Source of the DNA: Stenotrophomonas sp.
GTDB lineage: Bacteria > Pseudomonadota > Gammaproteobacteria > Xanthomonadales > Xanthomonadaceae
Reading direction: 5' to 3'
DNA length: 6,933 nucleotides
Assembly: GCA_003484865.1 (NCBI GenBank)
Contig: DMZT01000289.1
Coordinates: 1 to 6,933, forward strand
Shown: piece by piece, positions 4,616 through 6,933 of the stretch
How positions within the stretch are numbered: position 1 is the stretch's first letter
Layout of the letters: each line of letters starts with the position of its first letter
Made by a program: the position numbers and the translations under genes
The notes under the pieces: generated by a model
Databases searched by the model: none
What the model was told of the DNA's origin: nothing
The model's input: the letters and a program-made list of their open reading frames with translations, nothing else

Positions 4616-6933
4616 TCACTGCACGGCAACCGGCGGCGGGCAGCGCACCCCGCCCACCATCAACAGGTCGCCTTCGCGCGGGTAGCTGGCCTGCTCCATC
4701 ACCAGTTCACAGCGGGTGAGGTTGGGGTAGCGCAGTTCCACCACCGGCGCGCGTGCACTCAGTTCAAGGGTGAAAAATCCATCGTCCTGGCTCACGCTGC
4801 GCCCGGCGTGGTTGATCACCTGCACGCCACGCACCCCGCAGCCATCGGCATCCACGACCTGGCCCAATACGGTGAAGGTGCGCAGCACATCCACCGTGGC
4901 GTGCATCACCCCGCCCTTGTTGAGGTGGTAGTCGAGCGCGGCCGGCTGCAGGGTGGCCGCCGGGGCCATGCGGCCGTCGAAATCGATCTGCACCTGGCCG
5001 GCGCGGTAGGCGCTGACCGGCACGAAGTTGCGGCCCGGCCGCAGCACCACGCTGCCGCTGCGGCTGTCGTCGGCGCGCAGAACGACATCGGGGACGTCGC
5101 TGCGCACGTCCACGATGATGCCGGTGTCCACCGCACCGCTGCGGCCCTGGCCAATGACCGCCACGTGGCCGCCGCCGAACGCCACGGTGCTGTCCAGGTT
5201 GGCACTGCCGCTCAGTTGGCCGCTGCCCGCCGCGCGGTACAGCTGCGCATCACCTTCCAGCACTGCATGCTGCAGGTAGGCACCGGCACCGGCGCCTACG
5301 CCGCCGCGGTCCGCACCCACGGTGCCGGTCACGCTGCGCAGCACCGGGCCATCCAGGTGCTGGCTGACGGTGGCGGCGAGGTACCCGTCGCGCTGCCCGT
5401 TGTCCCCGGTTCGGCTGCCCAGGCTGCCACTGTAGCTGCGGCGATCACTGCCGAGCGCAAGGCTCACCGTCAGGTCGATGCCGCGTTGGCGGTGGTAGCC
5501 GGTATGGCGATTGCCCGGACGGTCGTGGGCGGATACGCGCCAGTTCACGTCATGTCGCCCGAACAGTGTTTCGCGGCGGCCGTAGGACACGTCGATGCCG
5601 GTGCCACGGGTGAATCCGCTCGAGCGCGCGATACGCACGCTGGCCGTATCGCGGTGGCTGAAACGGTGGGTGATCGACACCGCCGTGGTGTCCTGCCAGC
5701 CGCCTTGGCGTTCCCATCGCGGCGCGAGCCCGGCGCCTGGCGCCACGCGGTGGCGTTGTTCGGCCCAACTGCGCGCGTGACTGGCCACGACCGACCCGGC
5801 CCGGTAGCGATACAGGCCCTGCAGGTCCAGGCCGCGCCCCCTGTCTGTGGCGGTGTACAGGTTGGTGTAAGCACTCAGCGCACTGCTGGCCTGCCAGTCC
5901 ATCGACAGCCCGGCCGCACGGCGTTGCCCGATCTGCTGCACGGTGGCACCGGCCACCGCACGCGGATGCACCAGGTAATTGACCACCGCGCCGGCGGCCA
6001 CCTTGCCGCTGTCCGCATCGCTGCTGCTGCCGAGCAGGCCGCGCTGCTGGCCGGCGAACGCGCTGTAGCGCCAGCGCCGCGTCGGGTCGCGCCAGCGGCT
6101 GGGCTTGTGGATGGTGGCCGCCTCGCGCGAGGCTTCGCGTCCGTCCACCACCACGCGCAGGTCCACCTCGTAGATACCGCCCGGCAAGCGCCGTGTATCG
6201 ATTTCCTGGATCCCCGGCCTGACGGCCTGGGTGGACAACAGCACGCCATCGCGCAGGACCTCCACCACCCCGTCGCGACTGGCGGTGACATGGACCGGGT
6301 ACATGCTGGCGCTGCGGGTATCGGCCAGCAGGATGTCCGACGAGCCGACCATGACGCCCAACGCAGTGTCGTTCTGCGTACCGGGTGCGCGCGGCTGGCG
6401 GATCACGCCTTCGAAGGTGGGCAGGAAGTAGCCGGCGCGCACGAAGTGGTCGCCCAGCTCGCGCTGTGCATACAACGCGCTGAGGTAGTGGTCGGCGCGG
6501 CCGGGCTGCGCGTGGTACTGGTAGCTGCCCAGCGTGCTCCAGCGCCCCAGGCTGCCACGCAGCTCGGCGCTGTAGCGGGTGGCCGTGGACTGGTCCTGGC
6601 CCCCGTGCACGGCCAGGCTGTTGCGCAGGATCAGGCCACGGCTGCCCCCCTCGGGCTGGGCAACGTGGCGGTCCTCGCCCCGCGCGCCGCCCGGGGTAAG
6701 CAGGCTGAGCAGCGAATTGGAGAGACTGTAATGCAGCGCCGACAGCCCGCGGCAGGCCTCGTGGCAGACGCCCAGTGGCAACGGCTCGGCCAGCTGCGTC
6801 GCCCAGCGTGCACGCTCACTGGGTGGCAGGCGGCTGTCATGGCTGTCGACGAAGTCCACCACCTGCACGCGGTTGTCGTCGTGCAGCACCACCTCGGCAT
6901 CGCCGAGGTACTGCCCGTCCAGCTCCACGCGGA
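4616..6933 (-). CDS. Outer-membrane usher of an alpha-clade (TcfC/CblC/CfaC-type) pilus, 5' end missing
   Basis: The frame is open from the right edge to TGA at 4618-4616, about 771 residues. Ushers of this clade are about 830-880 residues, so the signal peptide and the first 60-100 residues are missing. The GTG at 6928 is an internal codon (VELDGQYLG), not a start. Numbering from that codon, a CHEAC cysteine pair lies at 55-59. Residues about 205-275 form the TcfC E-set-like segment (DGVVEVLRDGVLL, then RLPGGIYEVDLRV). Residues about 280-610 show the alternating pattern of a beta barrel, and 620-765 fit the CS1-pilus C-terminal domain (NFVPVSAY, FTVLGQVVDADG). The usher should receive chaperone-subunit complexes in the periplasm and thread the pilus across the outer membrane. 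The tip-subunit gene follows after 35 bases, so the two are almost certainly co-transcribed. The chaperone and major pilin genes are expected upstream, beyond the edge. The frame is intact. Confidence 0.88.
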   Translation of the reverse strand, partial: RVELDGQYLGDAEVVLHDDNRVQVVDFVDSHDSRLPPSERARWATQLAEPLPLGVCHEACRGLSALHYSLSNSLLSLLTPGGARGEDRHVAQPEGGSRGLILRNSLAVHGGQDQSTATRYSAELRGSLGRWSTLGSYQYHAQPGRADHYLSALYAQRELGDHFVRAGYFLPTFEGVIRQPRAPGTQNDTALGVMVGSSDILLADTRSASMYPVHVTASRDGVVEVLRDGVLLSTQAVRPGIQEIDTRRLPGGIYEVDLRVVVDGREASREAATIHKPSRWRDPTRRWRYSAFAGQQRGLLGSSSDADSGKVAAGAVVNYLVHPRAVAGATVQQIGQRRAAGLSMDWQASSALSAYTNLYTATDRGRGLDLQGLYRYRAGSVVASHARSWAEQRHRVAPGAGLAPRWERQGGWQDTTAVSITHRFSHRDTASVRIARSSGFTRGTGIDVSYGRRETLFGRHDVNWRVSAHDRPGNRHTGYHRQRGIDLTVSLALGSDRRSYSGSLGSRTGDNGQRDGYLAATVSQHLDGPVLRSVTGTVGADRGGVGAGAGAYLQHAVLEGDAQLYRAAGSGQLSGSANLDSTVAFGGGHVAVIGQGRSGAVDTGIIVDVRSDVPDVVLRADDSRSGSVVLRPGRNFVPVSAYRAGQVQIDFDGRMAPAATLQPAALDYHLNKGGVMHATVDVLRTFTVLGQVVDADGCGVRGVQVINHAGRSVSQDDGFFTLELSARAPVVELRYPNLTRCELVMEQASYPREGDLLMVGGVRCPPPVAVQ

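Noticed and set aside
3687..4685. 332-codon open frame on the plus strand across the tip gene and usher end
   Set aside because: It runs antisense across two well-supported genes and its product has no recognisable motif, signal peptide or domain. It is an antisense shadow.

Overview
The window looks like chromosomal DNA of a high-GC gammaproteobacterium of the Xanthomonadaceae, most likely Stenotrophomonas. The evidence is strong G/C bias at third codon positions throughout (not counted exactly) and a short palindromic repeat starting with GTAG and carrying a CCGGGC/GCCCGG stem. That repeat matches the SMAG-type REP elements known from Stenotrophomonas maltophilia. No tRNA, rRNA, CRISPR array, insertion sequence or phage gene was seen.

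Layout. Positions 1-1142 (+) hold the C-terminal four fifths of an FAD-linked D-2-hydroxyacid dehydrogenase (GlcD / D-lactate dehydrogenase type), cut by the left edge. It converges on a minus-strand acyltransferase gene, with only 48 bases between the two stop codons. A tandem pair of 26-bp REP units (1169-1220) fills part of this junction. The REP pair runs into the acyltransferase reading frame and supplies its last residues and its stop codon. Positions 1191-3191 (-) encode a two-domain membrane acyltransferase: an acyltransferase-3 / OafA-type membrane domain followed by a periplasmic SGNH domain. A 201-base spacer (3192-3392) contains two hairpins, one of which is terminator-like for the operon upstream. 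Positions 3393-4580 (-) encode a secreted protein read as the minor tip subunit of an alpha-clade (CS1/CFA/I/Cbl type) chaperone-usher pilus. Positions 4616-6933 (-) encode the matching TcfC/CblC-type outer-membrane usher, cut by the right edge.

How the genes work together. The usher and tip subunit form the 3' end of a pilus operon in the order usher then tip, as in cfaABCE and cblBACD. The chaperone and major pilin genes should therefore lie beyond the right edge. The acyltransferase probably O-acylates a cell-surface glycan; nothing ties it functionally to the pilus apart from shared strand and proximity. The dehydrogenase is unrelated central metabolism.

Most worth a second look: the REP dimer used as coding sequence and stop codon, and a G8 homopolymer inside the tip-adhesin gene, where a one-base slip either way would truncate the protein before its second half. 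I found no convincing evidence of a wholly new system here.
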